A stretch of DNA of 64,000 bases from an alpha proteobacterium L41A. GTDB taxonomy: Bacteria; Pseudomonadota; Alphaproteobacteria; Caulobacterales; Caulobacteraceae. The stretch lies in assembly GCA_000335735.1 (NCBI GenBank), contig AMYY01000014.1:1-64000 (forward strand), given 5' to 3'. The translations under genes and the position numbers were made by a program. Positions 18,733 through 26,877 of this stretch are shown here, in pieces. The notes beneath the pieces are model-generated. The model was given only the letters and a program-made list of their open reading frames with translations, had not been told where the DNA came from and did no database searches. Position 1 is the stretch's first letter; every line of letters starts with the position of its first letter.

Positions 18733-20907
18733 TCAATCCTTCAGCGCATCCACCACCACGCCCTCGGTCAGCAGTTGCGGCAGGATTTCCGGCTCGGCCC
18801 GACCCGGTCGATAAAGCAGATACAGCGGCACGCCCGAGCGCCCATGCGCCTGAAGCTCGCGGGTGATGGCGTCGTCGCGCCGGGTCCAGTCGCCGACCAG
18901 ATAGGCGGCGTTCGCCTCGCGCATGGCCTCGGCGACACGGGGCGAAGACAGGGCCGCGCGTTCGTTGATCTTGCACGTCACGCACCAGTCGGCGGTCAGA
19001 TTGACCAGCACGGGTCGTCCCGACGCGGTCGCTGCCTTCACCGCCGCCGCCGACCAGGGCTGGGCCGCCAGCGGGCCGCTGTCGCCTTGGGGCGTGGCGT
19101 TCGCATGTCGCCCCGCGCCCGCCGCGACGCCTGCCAGGCCCAGCGCCAGGACGCCGACGACGACCGCGCAGATCGTGGTCAGGATCGGCCGTTCATCACG
19201 CTGGCGCGCCGCTTGCGCCAGACCCGTCAGCCAGGCCGCCAAGGCCAGCAGCAACGCCGCCGTCAACAGCAGGCCCAGGGCGTCGACGCCGCCCTGTCGC
19301 GTGAACACCCACAGCAGCCACAGCGCCGCCCCATACATGGGAAAGGCCAGCAGACCCTTCAGCCGCTCCATCCAGACGCCCGGTCGCGGCAGGCGCGACA
19401 GCAGGCCAGGCGACAGGCTGACCGCCAGATAGGGCAGGGCCAGACCCAGCCCCAGCATCAGGAACACGGCCAGCGCCATCGGCCAGGGCAGGACCAGGGC
19501 CGCGCCGAGCGCTGCGGCCATGAAGGGCGCGGTGCAGGGCGCCGCAACGACCACGGCAAGAACGCCGGTGAAGAAGGCGCCCGCCGAACCGGGCAGGCGC
19601 GACAGGGGACCGGACCCCGCGTTCTGCAATCCGGCGCCCACGTGGAAGACGCCCGACAGGTTCAGTCCGACCAGCAGCATGACCAGGGCCAGGGCCGCGA
19701 CCACGCCCGGCGACTGAAGCTGGAACCCCCAGCCGATCGCCTGACCCGCCGCCCTCAACACCAGCAGGGCGCCGGCCAGAACCAGGAAGCTGACCAGAAC
19801 CCCGGCGGTGAAGGCCAGGCCGTCGCGCCGCGCCCGCGCCGGATCATGCGCCGCCGCCGACAGCGACGCCGCCTTCATCGCCAGAACTGGGAAGACGCAC
19901 GGCATCAGGTTCAGCACCAGCCCGCCTAGCAGCGCCAGGCTCAGGGCCTGAAGGAAGACAAGGGCGCCGGTCTTCGCCGGGGCCTCTGTGGTTTCGTCCA
20001 GCGGCTTCAGCGCCTCGCCGCCTTGGGCGCCCGCCAGAGGCGCGCCCGGCTCCGCCGTGATCTCCCACGCGCCCTTGTCGGTCGCCAGGACCCCGCTCAG
20101 CGCCGTCTGCGTGGCATCCTTTCCGGCCGTCAGCGTCAGTGTCAGGCCGTTCGGACCCCTCTGGCCCGGCTGGGGCGCCGCATGGTCGATCCGGCCGCCG
20201 TCGAAAGGATAGAAGTAGACCTGTCCGATGTCAGCGCCCGCCTGGTCACCAGATAGCGGTCCGCCGGTCGCGGTCAGGATCAGCTTGCCGCCCTGACGCG
20301 TGACGCGCGCCTCTATCCCGGCCGGGCGTGGCGCGGTTTCGACCAGCCGCTCGATCTTCTCACCCCAGGGTTTGGCCAGCGGCGCTGCGCCCTCGCGCAC
20401 CGGCAGGGCCAGCGACAGGGTCATCGGCTCGGGCACGCACATCTGGTCGCTGCACACCAGGAACAGCACATCCGTCGTCAGGGTCAGCACCTCGCCCGGT
20501 CGCGCCGTCGGCGGCACATGGATCGGCACGGGCAAGAGCACCGCGCCCGAATACCCATAGTTCATCAGGCTCATCAGCCGCTGGCGGCTGGGCAGGGGCC
20601 ACAGGATCGGATCGGCGGTCACACCGGCGGGCAGCGTCCAGATCAGGCTGGTGGCGCCGCCGCTGTCGCCGGGATTGCGCCAATAGGTGTGCCAGCCGGG
20701 CGCGATCTTCTGGCGCACCGCCACCACGGTCGTCGAACCGGGCGCGACCCATTGCGACATCGGGACCAGTTCGGCCTCGATCCGCTCGGTCCGCTGCGGC
20801 CCGAAGGCGACGACGCCCGTGGGCTGGCTCTGCACCGGCTGGGCGACGGCTGCCGAAACGCCCGTCAAACTAAACAGCAGGCCGAGGAGAAGGGCGAAGA
20901 GGCGCAA
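18733..20907 (-). CDS. Thiol:disulfide interchange protein, DsbD/ScsB type
   Basis: A 724-residue membrane reductase. A signal peptide ends near VAQ; a periplasmic N-terminal domain of about 270 residues contains GWHTYWRNPGDSGG and a VCSDQMCVPE Cys pair. Eight membrane segments of the CcdA-like domain follow, with the redox Cys in LMPCVFPVLAMK and APCTAPF. The C-terminal thioredoxin domain has WCVTCK. It passes electrons from cytosolic thioredoxin to periplasmic thiols. The large N-terminal domain is closer to ScsB than to classic DsbD. The start is apparently TTG 20907, as no in-frame ATG precedes the signal peptide. Confidence 0.9.
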   Translation of the reverse strand: MRLFALLLGLLFSLTGVSAAVAQPVQSQPTGVVAFGPQRTERIEAELVPMSQWVAPGSTTVVAVRQKIAPGWHTYWRNPGDSGGATSLIWTLPAGVTADPILWPLPSRQRLMSLMNYGYSGAVLLPVPIHVPPTARPGEVLTLTTDVLFLVCSDQMCVPEPMTLSLALPVREGAAPLAKPWGEKIERLVETAPRPAGIEARVTRQGGKLILTATGGPLSGDQAGADIGQVYFYPFDGGRIDHAAPQPGQRGPNGLTLTLTAGKDATQTALSGVLATDKGAWEITAEPGAPLAGAQGGEALKPLDETTEAPAKTGALVFLQALSLALLGGLVLNLMPCVFPVLAMKAASLSAAAHDPARARRDGLAFTAGVLVSFLVLAGALLVLRAAGQAIGWGFQLQSPGVVAALALVMLLVGLNLSGVFHVGAGLQNAGSGPLSRLPGSAGAFFTGVLAVVVAAPCTAPFMAAALGAALVLPWPMALAVFLMLGLGLALPYLAVSLSPGLLSRLPRPGVWMERLKGLLAFPMYGAALWLLWVFTRQGGVDALGLLLTAALLLALAAWLTGLAQAARQRDERPILTTICAVVVGVLALGLAGVAAGAGRHANATPQGDSGPLAAQPWSAAAVKAATASGRPVLVNLTADWCVTCKINERAALSSPRVAEAMREANAAYLVGDWTRRDDAITRELQAHGRSGVPLYLLYRPGRAEPEILPQLLTEGVVVDALKD

Positions 20908-20993
20908 ACACGTGTTCCGGCAGGCGAGGGGGAGCGCCGCAACCTAATGCGTCACGCGTCCCCGCGCCATCGCTGCGCCCGCCCCCGCGTCGA

Positions 20994-21434
20994 TCAGCGC
21001 GGATAGGCCTCGTAGATCACTTCCGCGCGGCGACGCAGCGGTTCGTCATTGCCGGCTGCTGTCGTGGCGCCCGCATCGCCCGCGGCGCTCAGCTCGAAGA
21101 TGGGCGCGGGCATGCCGGCCCGCGTCAGCGCCTCGACCACCGTCCGCGCGCGCCGCTGCGACAGGTTCAGATTGGCTTCGGGCGTTCCCGTGGCGTCGGC
21201 CAGGCCCACCACGCGCACCTTGCGCACGTCGCAATCCTTGGCCTTCTCGGCCGCCGCGTGCAGCACCATCGCCGCCGGCTCCGTCAGCCGCGCCTGGTTC
21301 TCCAGGAAATAGACATCGAAACGCCCCGGCGCGCACAGCGATTCGCCCACCACCAGCGCTTCGCGCTTGGGCATGGGCGCACACGCCGCCAGCATTCCCA
21401 AGGCCGCCACGGCCAGACCCATCGATCGCTTCAT
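20994..21434 (-). CDS. OmpA-like peptidoglycan-associated lipoprotein
   Basis: A 146-residue protein with signal peptide MKRSMGLAVAALGML and lipobox LAAC. The rest is an OmpA C-terminal-like domain with FLENQARLTEPA, VVGLADATG and the LSQRRARTVVEAL helix, which normally binds diaminopimelate in peptidoglycan. It is shorter than Pal and lacks a long linker. It probably tethers an outer-membrane anchor to the wall. ATG 21434 has a GGAGG ribosome site. It lies 86 bases upstream of the DsbD-like gene on the same strand. Confidence 0.85.
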   Translation of the reverse strand: MKRSMGLAVAALGMLAACAPMPKREALVVGESLCAPGRFDVYFLENQARLTEPAAMVLHAAAEKAKDCDVRKVRVVGLADATGTPEANLNLSQRRARTVVEALTRAGMPAPIFELSAAGDAGATTAAGNDEPLRRRAEVIYEAYPR

Positions 21435-21465
21435 CTCAGCCCTCCTCCGGCTCGGCCGGCCCATT

Positions 21466-21540
21466 GCGCAAAAGAGGCGGCCCGTCGTCCGACAGACCGC
21501 CTCTTCAACCTAGCGCCGGTCGCGAGCCTTCGCGACCGGC
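21466..21540 (-). terminator. Two stacked hairpins after the glycine-zipper lipoprotein gene
   Basis: Read on the minus strand, the first hairpin pairs GCCGGTCGCGA (21515-21525) with TCGCGACCGGC (21530-21540) around a 4-base loop. The second pairs AAGAGGCGG with CCGCCTCTT and is followed by further T (about 21470-21505). The pair lies between the stop of the gene at 21554 and the start of the OmpA-like gene. Confidence 0.75.
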
Positions 21541-21553
21541 ATTTGATCACTGA

Positions 21554-21904
21554 TCAATAACGGCGCGTACCGTTGTCCCAGTAGCACTCGTCCTGGCGGT
21601 TGTCGTAGCAGTAGTAGTAGCGACCTTGGCTGTCGCGATAACGCTGCTGGTTGTTGCGGTCCTGGTTCGAGCCGCGGATGGCGCCGGCCGTACCGCCAAG
21701 GGCGCCGCCGATCAGGGCGCCGGTCGCAGCGTTGCCGCCGCCGACATTGTTGCCGATGATGGCGCCGGCGACGGCGCCCAGGCCGGCACCGATTGCGCCC
21801 TGGCGGACGGTTTCGTTCGTGCCGTTGTTATAGCCGTACGGGTCGCTGGCGCAGGCCGAAGCCAGCAGGCCGGCGCCGGCAATCGCGATAATCGCCTTTT
21901 TCAT
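21554..21904 (-). CDS. Glycine-zipper lipoprotein
   Basis: A 116-residue protein with signal peptide MKKAIIAIAGAGLLA and lipobox ASAC. A glycine-zipper segment of about 45 residues (GAIGAGLGAVAGAIIG to GGALGGTAGAI) can form paired membrane-inserting helices, as in the 17-kDa-antigen/YMGG families. The C-terminus is Tyr/Arg-rich, with two Cys in YYCYDNRQDECYW. The function is unknown beyond an envelope location. ATG 21904 has an AAGGA ribosome site; the open frame further upstream is not coding in type. It is divergent from the lipid kinase gene. Confidence 0.82.
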   Translation of the reverse strand: MKKAIIAIAGAGLLASACASDPYGYNNGTNETVRQGAIGAGLGAVAGAIIGNNVGGGNAATGALIGGALGGTAGAIRGSNQDRNNQQRYRDSQGRYYYCYDNRQDECYWDNGTRRY

Positions 21905-22046
21905 GATGAATTCCTTTGTCCCTGGGTGTTGGCCCCTGTGGGCAGCAAACGTGTCCTCGCGGCATAGGTTCCGCATCGACAAACTGCATCGGCAACTATG
22001 GTGACGCTTGGGCGGAACGACGGCGCCCGCGAGGCGTTCGGCCGCC

Positions 22047-22982
22047 ATGATCGATGTCGCCCAACCCTCCTCCGACGCAGACGACAAGCCTGCGTTGACG
22101 CCCCATGCCCAGATCCGGCACGCCGTGATGCTGGTCAATCCGCTGTCTGGAAGCGTGGGGCCCCGCGCCGCCGGCGAGGCCGAAGCCCTGTTGGCGCAGT
22201 ATGACCTCAAGGCCGAGGTCGTGTCGTTTGAAGGGGGCAACTTCGACCAGATCATCGCCGACGCCTTCGCCGCCAAGCCGGACGTAATCTTCGTTCTGGC
22301 CGGCGACGGCACGGCGCGCTCGGTGGCGTCGAAGGCCAAGCCTGACGGTCCGATGATCGCGCCCTTGCCTGGCGGCACGATGAACATGTTGCCCAAGGCG
22401 CTTTATGGCACCGCCGACTGGAAGCTGGCGCTGAAGCGGGCGCTGGAGGAGGGCGAGCCTCAGGCCGTATCGGGCGGCGAGGTTCAGGGCGAATACTTCT
22501 ATTGCGCCGCCATTCTGGGATCGCCGGCGCTGTGGGCGCCGGCGCGCGAGGCGATGCGGACCGGCAAGATCAAGCTGGCCTGGCAATACGGCCGTCGCGC
22601 CCTGAAGCGCGCCTTTTCGGGGCGCCTGCGCTTCGCCCTGGACGGCGGAGAAAAACGCCGCACCGAGGCGCTGGTGCTGATCAGTCCGATGATCTCCAAG
22701 GCGATGGAGGATCCCATCGGACTGGAAGCGGCCGCCATGGACCCCAGCGATGCGACCCAGGCCTTCCGCCTGGCCGCGACCGCCCTGTTCAGCGACTGGC
22801 GCCACGATCCGGCCGTCTCGACCCGCCCGGCGAAACGGATCGAGGTGCGCGCGCGCTCGAAAATTCCTGCCGTGATCGACGGCGAGCCCCTGCTGCTCAA
22901 GCCCGAGGCCGTCATCCGCTTCGTGCCCAAGGCCTTCAAGGCGCTGGCGCCCAAACCGCCGTCGGCCGAGGACAGCATCTGA
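22047..22982 (+). CDS. Diacylglycerol kinase-family lipid kinase
   Basis: A 311-residue protein with a DAGK catalytic fold. VMLVNPLSGSVGPRA forms the nucleotide loop, VLAGDGTARSV is the GDGT signature, and PLPGGTMNML is the conserved GGT block. These enzymes phosphorylate diacylglycerol, sphingoid bases or related lipids with ATP. The final stop overlaps the next start (TGATG), so translation of the metallophosphatase is coupled. ATG 22047 is chosen over 22008, which lies close to the divergent lipoprotein promoter, but the ribosome site is weak and the start is uncertain. Confidence 0.86.
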   Translation: MIDVAQPSSDADDKPALTPHAQIRHAVMLVNPLSGSVGPRAAGEAEALLAQYDLKAEVVSFEGGNFDQIIADAFAAKPDVIFVLAGDGTARSVASKAKPDGPMIAPLPGGTMNMLPKALYGTADWKLALKRALEEGEPQAVSGGEVQGEYFYCAAILGSPALWAPAREAMRTGKIKLAWQYGRRALKRAFSGRLRFALDGGEKRRTEALVLISPMISKAMEDPIGLEAAAMDPSDATQAFRLAATALFSDWRHDPAVSTRPAKRIEVRARSKIPAVIDGEPLLLKPEAVIRFVPKAFKALAPKPPSAEDSI

Positions 22983-23833
22983 TGGGACGCGTTCTTCAGT
23001 TTTCCGACGTCCACTTCGGCTGCGAGCACAAGCGCGCCTGCGCCGCCGCTCTGGAATACGCCCACGCGACGCCCAACGATCTGGTGCTGATCACGGGCGA
23101 CATCACGCAAAAGGGTTTCCCCGACGAGTTCAAGGCGGCGGGCCAATGGATGCGGGCCATGCCCGAGCCGCGCTTCGTCATCGTGGGCAATCATGACGTG
23201 CCCTATTGGGACGCCGTCGCGCGGGTCTTCCATCCCTGGCGCGCCTTCGAGACCGAGACCGGCTTTCCCGCCCACGACGGCCAGTTCCGCAGCGACACGG
23301 TCATGGTGCGCGGCGTCGTCACCGCGCGCGGCTGGCAGGCGCGGCCCAACTGGTCGAAGGGCGTCATCGACCTGGACCAGACACGCCGTGCGGCCGAGGC
23401 CCTGCGTCAGGCGCCGATCGGCGCGCTGCGGATCCTCGCCTGTCACCATCCGCTGATCGAGATGGTCGGCACGCCGATGACCGGCGACGTCAAGCGCGGG
23501 GACGAGGCGGCCCTGATCTTCGCCGAGGCGGGCGTCGATCTTATCATGACCGGTCACGTCCATGTGCCGTTCGCCATGCCGATCCCGCTGGCGGATCGCT
23601 GCTCCTACGCCGTCGGATGCGGGACGCTTTCACACCGAGAGCGCGGCGCGCCGCCCGGCTTCAACCAGATCGATTGGGACGCCAAGACGATCACCGTCAC
23701 GGCCCTGGCCTGGGATGGAACGAGCTATCGCTCGCATCAGGTGTGGCGACTGCCGCGCCGTCAGGACACCCGCAAGGCGACCACCGCGCCCAGCCCGGTC
23801 GAGCCCGGCGCGCTGGAGAAGGCGGCGGTCTGA
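22982..23833 (+). CDS. Calcineurin-like metallophosphoesterase
   Basis: A 283-residue metallophosphoesterase. The metal ligands are all visible: SDVHFG (D-x-H), TGDIT (GD), GNHDVP (GNHD), ACHHPL (H) and TGHVHVP (GH-x-H). This binuclear-metal fold cleaves phosphomonoesters or diesters such as cyclic nucleotides, UDP-diacylglucosamine or phospholipids. It overlaps the lipid kinase gene by one base, which points to a substrate related to that kinase product, but this is inference. A MITE-like element follows the stop. Confidence 0.9.
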   Translation: MGRVLQFSDVHFGCEHKRACAAALEYAHATPNDLVLITGDITQKGFPDEFKAAGQWMRAMPEPRFVIVGNHDVPYWDAVARVFHPWRAFETETGFPAHDGQFRSDTVMVRGVVTARGWQARPNWSKGVIDLDQTRRAAEALRQAPIGALRILACHHPLIEMVGTPMTGDVKRGDEAALIFAEAGVDLIMTGHVHVPFAMPIPLADRCSYAVGCGTLSHRERGAPPGFNQIDWDAKTITVTALAWDGTSYRSHQVWRLPRRQDTRKATTAPSPVEPGALEKAAV

Positions 23834-23837
23834 GCCT

Positions 23838-23982
23838 GTCTCCTCCCCATTTCATGGGGAGGTGGCTCGAAGCGTAGCGGAGAGACGGAGGGGTTTCTTG
23901 CTGCTCGCAGCGCCGGTGCGACGTCAAGAGCCCCTCCACCCCGCTTCGCACGGTCCCCCTCCCCACGCTGTGGGGAGGAGAC
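23838..23982. repeat. MITE-like composite palindromic intergenic element (145 bp)
   Basis: The element has 12-bp terminal inverted repeats, GTCTCCTCCCCA at 23838-23849 and its exact complement at 23971-23982. Inside are three hairpins: CCTCCCCAT/ATGGGGAGG (23842-23862), GGAGGGG/CCCCTCC (23887-23893 with 23931-23937) and CCTCCCCAC/GTGGGGAGG (23958-23978). It fills the gap between the phosphoesterase and amn stops. It has no coding capacity, and the design fits a non-autonomous mobile or REP-like element; it may also act as a terminator for both convergent genes. Confidence 0.75.
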
Positions 23983-23990
23983 GGCCGGGA

Positions 23991-25436
23991 TCAACGGAAT
24001 GGCGGTTCGTCGAAGGCGCGCAGTTTGCGCGAGTGCAGCTTGGAGCCCTCGCTGCGCATCAGGTCGACCGCCTGGATGCCGATCTGCAGGTGTTCGGAGA
24101 TCGAGCCTTCGTAGAAGCGGTTGGCCTGACCCGGCAGTTTGATCTCGCCGTGCAGCGGCTTGTCCGACACGCAAAGCAACGTCCCGTAGGGCACGCGGAA
24201 GCGATAGCCCTGGGCCGCGATGGTGGCGCTTTCCATGTCGATGGCGACGGCTCTGGACTGGTTGAAGCGCAGGGCCGATTTGGAATAGCGCAGCTCCCAG
24301 TTCCGGTCGTCGGTGGTGACGACGGTGCCGGTGCGCAGGCGCAGCTTCACCTCGTCGCCGGGCATGCCGCTGACCGACTTGGTGGCGTCATAGAGGGCGC
24401 GCTGAACCTCGGCGATCGACGGGATCGGAATGTCGGGCGGCAGCACCGCGTCCAGCACGTGATCGTCGCGCAGATAGGCGTGAGCCAGGACATAGTCGCC
24501 GATAGTCTGGCTGGCGCGCAGGCCCCCGCAGTGGCCGATCATCAGCCAGACGTGCGGGCGGGTGACCGCCAGGTGATCCGTGATGGTCTTGGCGTTGGAC
24601 GGGCCGACGCCGATGTTGACCAGGGTCACGCCCTTATGGCCCGGCGCGGTCAGGTGATAGGCCGGCATCTGGTGCTTCTTCCAGGCCGTGTCGCTGATCG
24701 CCGCCTCGGGGTTGGGCGTATCGCGCGTGATCACCACGCCGCCGGCGCAGGACAGGGTCTGATACGGCGAGCCGGGCGTCCGAAGTTGCTCGATGGCCCA
24801 ACGCACGAACTCGTCGACATAGCGATTGTAGTTTGTGAACAGGACATAGGACTGAACGTCGTCCACCGGCGTGCCGGTGTAGTGTTTCAGCCGCGCCAGC
24901 GAGAAGTCGGTCCGTAGGCCGTCGAAGTGCGACAGGGGGAAGTCGCCGCCCATTTCGAACAGGCCGTCGGCGATCTCGTCGCCGATATGGGCCAGGTCCG
25001 TGGTGGGAAACCAGCGCGCAAGAGCCGCCGTCATCGACCGGTCCAGCGCGACCTCCAGCCCGTCCGTCACATAGGGGAAGGGGATTTCCTGGCGCGAGAC
25101 GCCGACCTCGAAGGTCGCATTATATTCCTGTTCCAGCAGGCCCAACTGTTCGGTCAGATAGGGGCGGAACAGGTCCGGTCGCGTGACCGTGGTCGAATAG
25201 CTGCCCTGTCTCGACAGCCGGGCATAGGCGCGCGGCTCCAGGTCTTGGGGGCGATCCCCGTCCCAGCGGATGCGAAGTTCGGGATAGGCGAACACCCCTT
25301 CGGCGCGTTTGACCGGATCGGGCCGCGCGCCGGTGTTGACGAAATCCCGCACGGCGTCGCGCAGGTTGGTCACGGATTGGGTGTAGAGGGTTTCGAGGCG
25401 GTCCAGCGCCGCCTGTGCTGTCATCTGTTCTGTCAT
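23991..25436 (-). CDS. amn: AMP nucleosidase
   Basis: A 481-residue enzyme, about the length of E. coli Amn, that splits AMP into adenine and ribose 5-phosphate and so adjusts the adenylate pool. The N-terminal domain (RLETLYTQSVTNLRDAV to SYSTTVTRPDLF) is specific to Amn; the C-terminal two-thirds is a nucleoside-phosphorylase fold with VNIGVGPSNAKTI, MIGHCGGLR and the AIDMESATIAAQG segment that binds the ribose. ATG 25436 follows AGAGGAAGTC; the upstream in-frame residues are not conserved in character. It is divergent from an MFS transporter. Confidence 0.95.
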   Translation of the reverse strand: MTEQMTAQAALDRLETLYTQSVTNLRDAVRDFVNTGARPDPVKRAEGVFAYPELRIRWDGDRPQDLEPRAYARLSRQGSYSTTVTRPDLFRPYLTEQLGLLEQEYNATFEVGVSRQEIPFPYVTDGLEVALDRSMTAALARWFPTTDLAHIGDEIADGLFEMGGDFPLSHFDGLRTDFSLARLKHYTGTPVDDVQSYVLFTNYNRYVDEFVRWAIEQLRTPGSPYQTLSCAGGVVITRDTPNPEAAISDTAWKKHQMPAYHLTAPGHKGVTLVNIGVGPSNAKTITDHLAVTRPHVWLMIGHCGGLRASQTIGDYVLAHAYLRDDHVLDAVLPPDIPIPSIAEVQRALYDATKSVSGMPGDEVKLRLRTGTVVTTDDRNWELRYSKSALRFNQSRAVAIDMESATIAAQGYRFRVPYGTLLCVSDKPLHGEIKLPGQANRFYEGSISEHLQIGIQAVDLMRSEGSKLHSRKLRAFDEPPFR

Positions 25437-25543
25437 GACTTCCTCTAGCGAAGCTTCGCGGCTTTGGCGAGGCGCCCGCCGTTCAAACCCGATTTCGCTG
25501 CATTGCAGCAATTTATGACGGGCGTGCGGTTGCGGATCGGGGC

Positions 25544-26815
25544 GTGACGGCGCATCTGGCCCGGATGTCTTCTTCCCTTGCGTCAGCGCCCGCCAAGAAG
25601 GAGCTCGGCTTCGTCGAGTTCGTCTGTCTCATCGCCCTGATGATGGCGCTGAATGCACTGGCCATCGATTCCATGCTGCCGGCCCTGCCGCACATCGGCG
25701 CCGATCTGAACGTGGCGACCGACAACGACCGGCAATGGGTGGTGACGGCCTATCTGCTGGGCTTCGGCGGGGCGCAGCTATTCTACGGTCCGCTGGCGGA
25801 TCGGTTCGGTCGAAAGCCCGTCCTGCTGTTCGGCGTCGGAGTCTATGTGATGTTCAGTCTGCTGGCGACCCTGGCCCCGACCTTCGAAACGCTGATCATG
25901 GCCCGCGTCGGCCAGGGTCTGGGCAGCGCCTGCACCCGCGTGCTGGCCGTCTCCATCGTGCGCGACCAGTATGAGGGGCGCACCATGGCGCGGGTCATGT
26001 CCTTCAGCTTCCTGGTCTTCCTGGGCGTGCCGATTCTGGCGCCGTCGCTGGGTCAGATGATCATGCTGGTCGGGCCATGGCGCTGGATCTTCGCCGGGCT
26101 GGGTCTGATCGGGGTCGGCCTGATCTTCTGGGCGTCGTTGCGTCTGCCCGAGACGCTGAAGCCCGAGGATCGGCTGCCGATCCAGGTCAAGCGCCTGGCC
26201 TCGGCCTACAAGGTCGCCCTGACCGATCGCACGGCCGTCGGCTACACCCTGGCCATGACGGCGATCACCGGGGCCCTGTTCGGCTTCATCAACTCGTCGC
26301 AGCAGATCTTCGCCGACGTCTTTCACGCCGAGGCGGCGTTCCCGGCCATCTTCGCCCTGATCGCGGGCGGCATCGCCGTGGCCTCGATCGTCAATGCGCG
26401 GCTGGTGGTGAAACTGGGGTCGCGCAGGATTTCGCACACGGCCCTGATCGGCTTCACCAGCATCGCGGCCATCCATGCGGTGGTGGCGATCAGCGGTCAT
26501 GAATCGATCTGGACCTTTGCGGTGCTGCAGACCCTGACCATGTTCTGTTTCGGCCTGATCGCGGGCAATTTCGGATCGATGGCCATGGAGACGATGGGCA
26601 AGATCGCGGGCACGGCGGCCTCGATCCAGGGGTTCGTCTCCACCATCGTCGGCTCGCTGCTGGGCTTTGCGGTGGGCCAACAGTTCAACGGCACGACCAT
26701 TCCGATGTCGGTCGGCTTCACTGTCTTTGGCTTGGTCGCCCTGGGCTGGGTGCTGTTCGCCGAGCGGGGACGGCTGTTCCGGGCCCATCACGCGCCGGTC
26801 GCCGCCAAGGCTTGA
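25544..26815 (+). CDS. MFS drug transporter, Bcr/CflA type
   Basis: A 423-residue transporter with about 12 membrane segments. The motif between helices 2 and 3 reads GPLADRFGRKPVLL, the MFS motif A, and the first helix has the DSMLPALPHIGADL segment typical of the Bcr/CflA DHA1 group. It probably exports drugs or small metabolites by proton antiport; the substrate is unknown. The start is GTG 25544 or ATG 25565; neither has a clear ribosome site. It is divergent from amn across about 107 bp. Confidence 0.9.
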   Translation: MTAHLARMSSSLASAPAKKELGFVEFVCLIALMMALNALAIDSMLPALPHIGADLNVATDNDRQWVVTAYLLGFGGAQLFYGPLADRFGRKPVLLFGVGVYVMFSLLATLAPTFETLIMARVGQGLGSACTRVLAVSIVRDQYEGRTMARVMSFSFLVFLGVPILAPSLGQMIMLVGPWRWIFAGLGLIGVGLIFWASLRLPETLKPEDRLPIQVKRLASAYKVALTDRTAVGYTLAMTAITGALFGFINSSQQIFADVFHAEAAFPAIFALIAGGIAVASIVNARLVVKLGSRRISHTALIGFTSIAAIHAVVAISGHESIWTFAVLQTLTMFCFGLIAGNFGSMAMETMGKIAGTAASIQGFVSTIVGSLLGFAVGQQFNGTTIPMSVGFTVFGLVALGWVLFAERGRLFRAHHAPVAAKA

Positions 26816-26877
26816 TCTTTTTCGCGTTTCCGCGCGTTCTCCGGGCCAATCGTCAAGATCAGCCCAGGAAAACCTCG

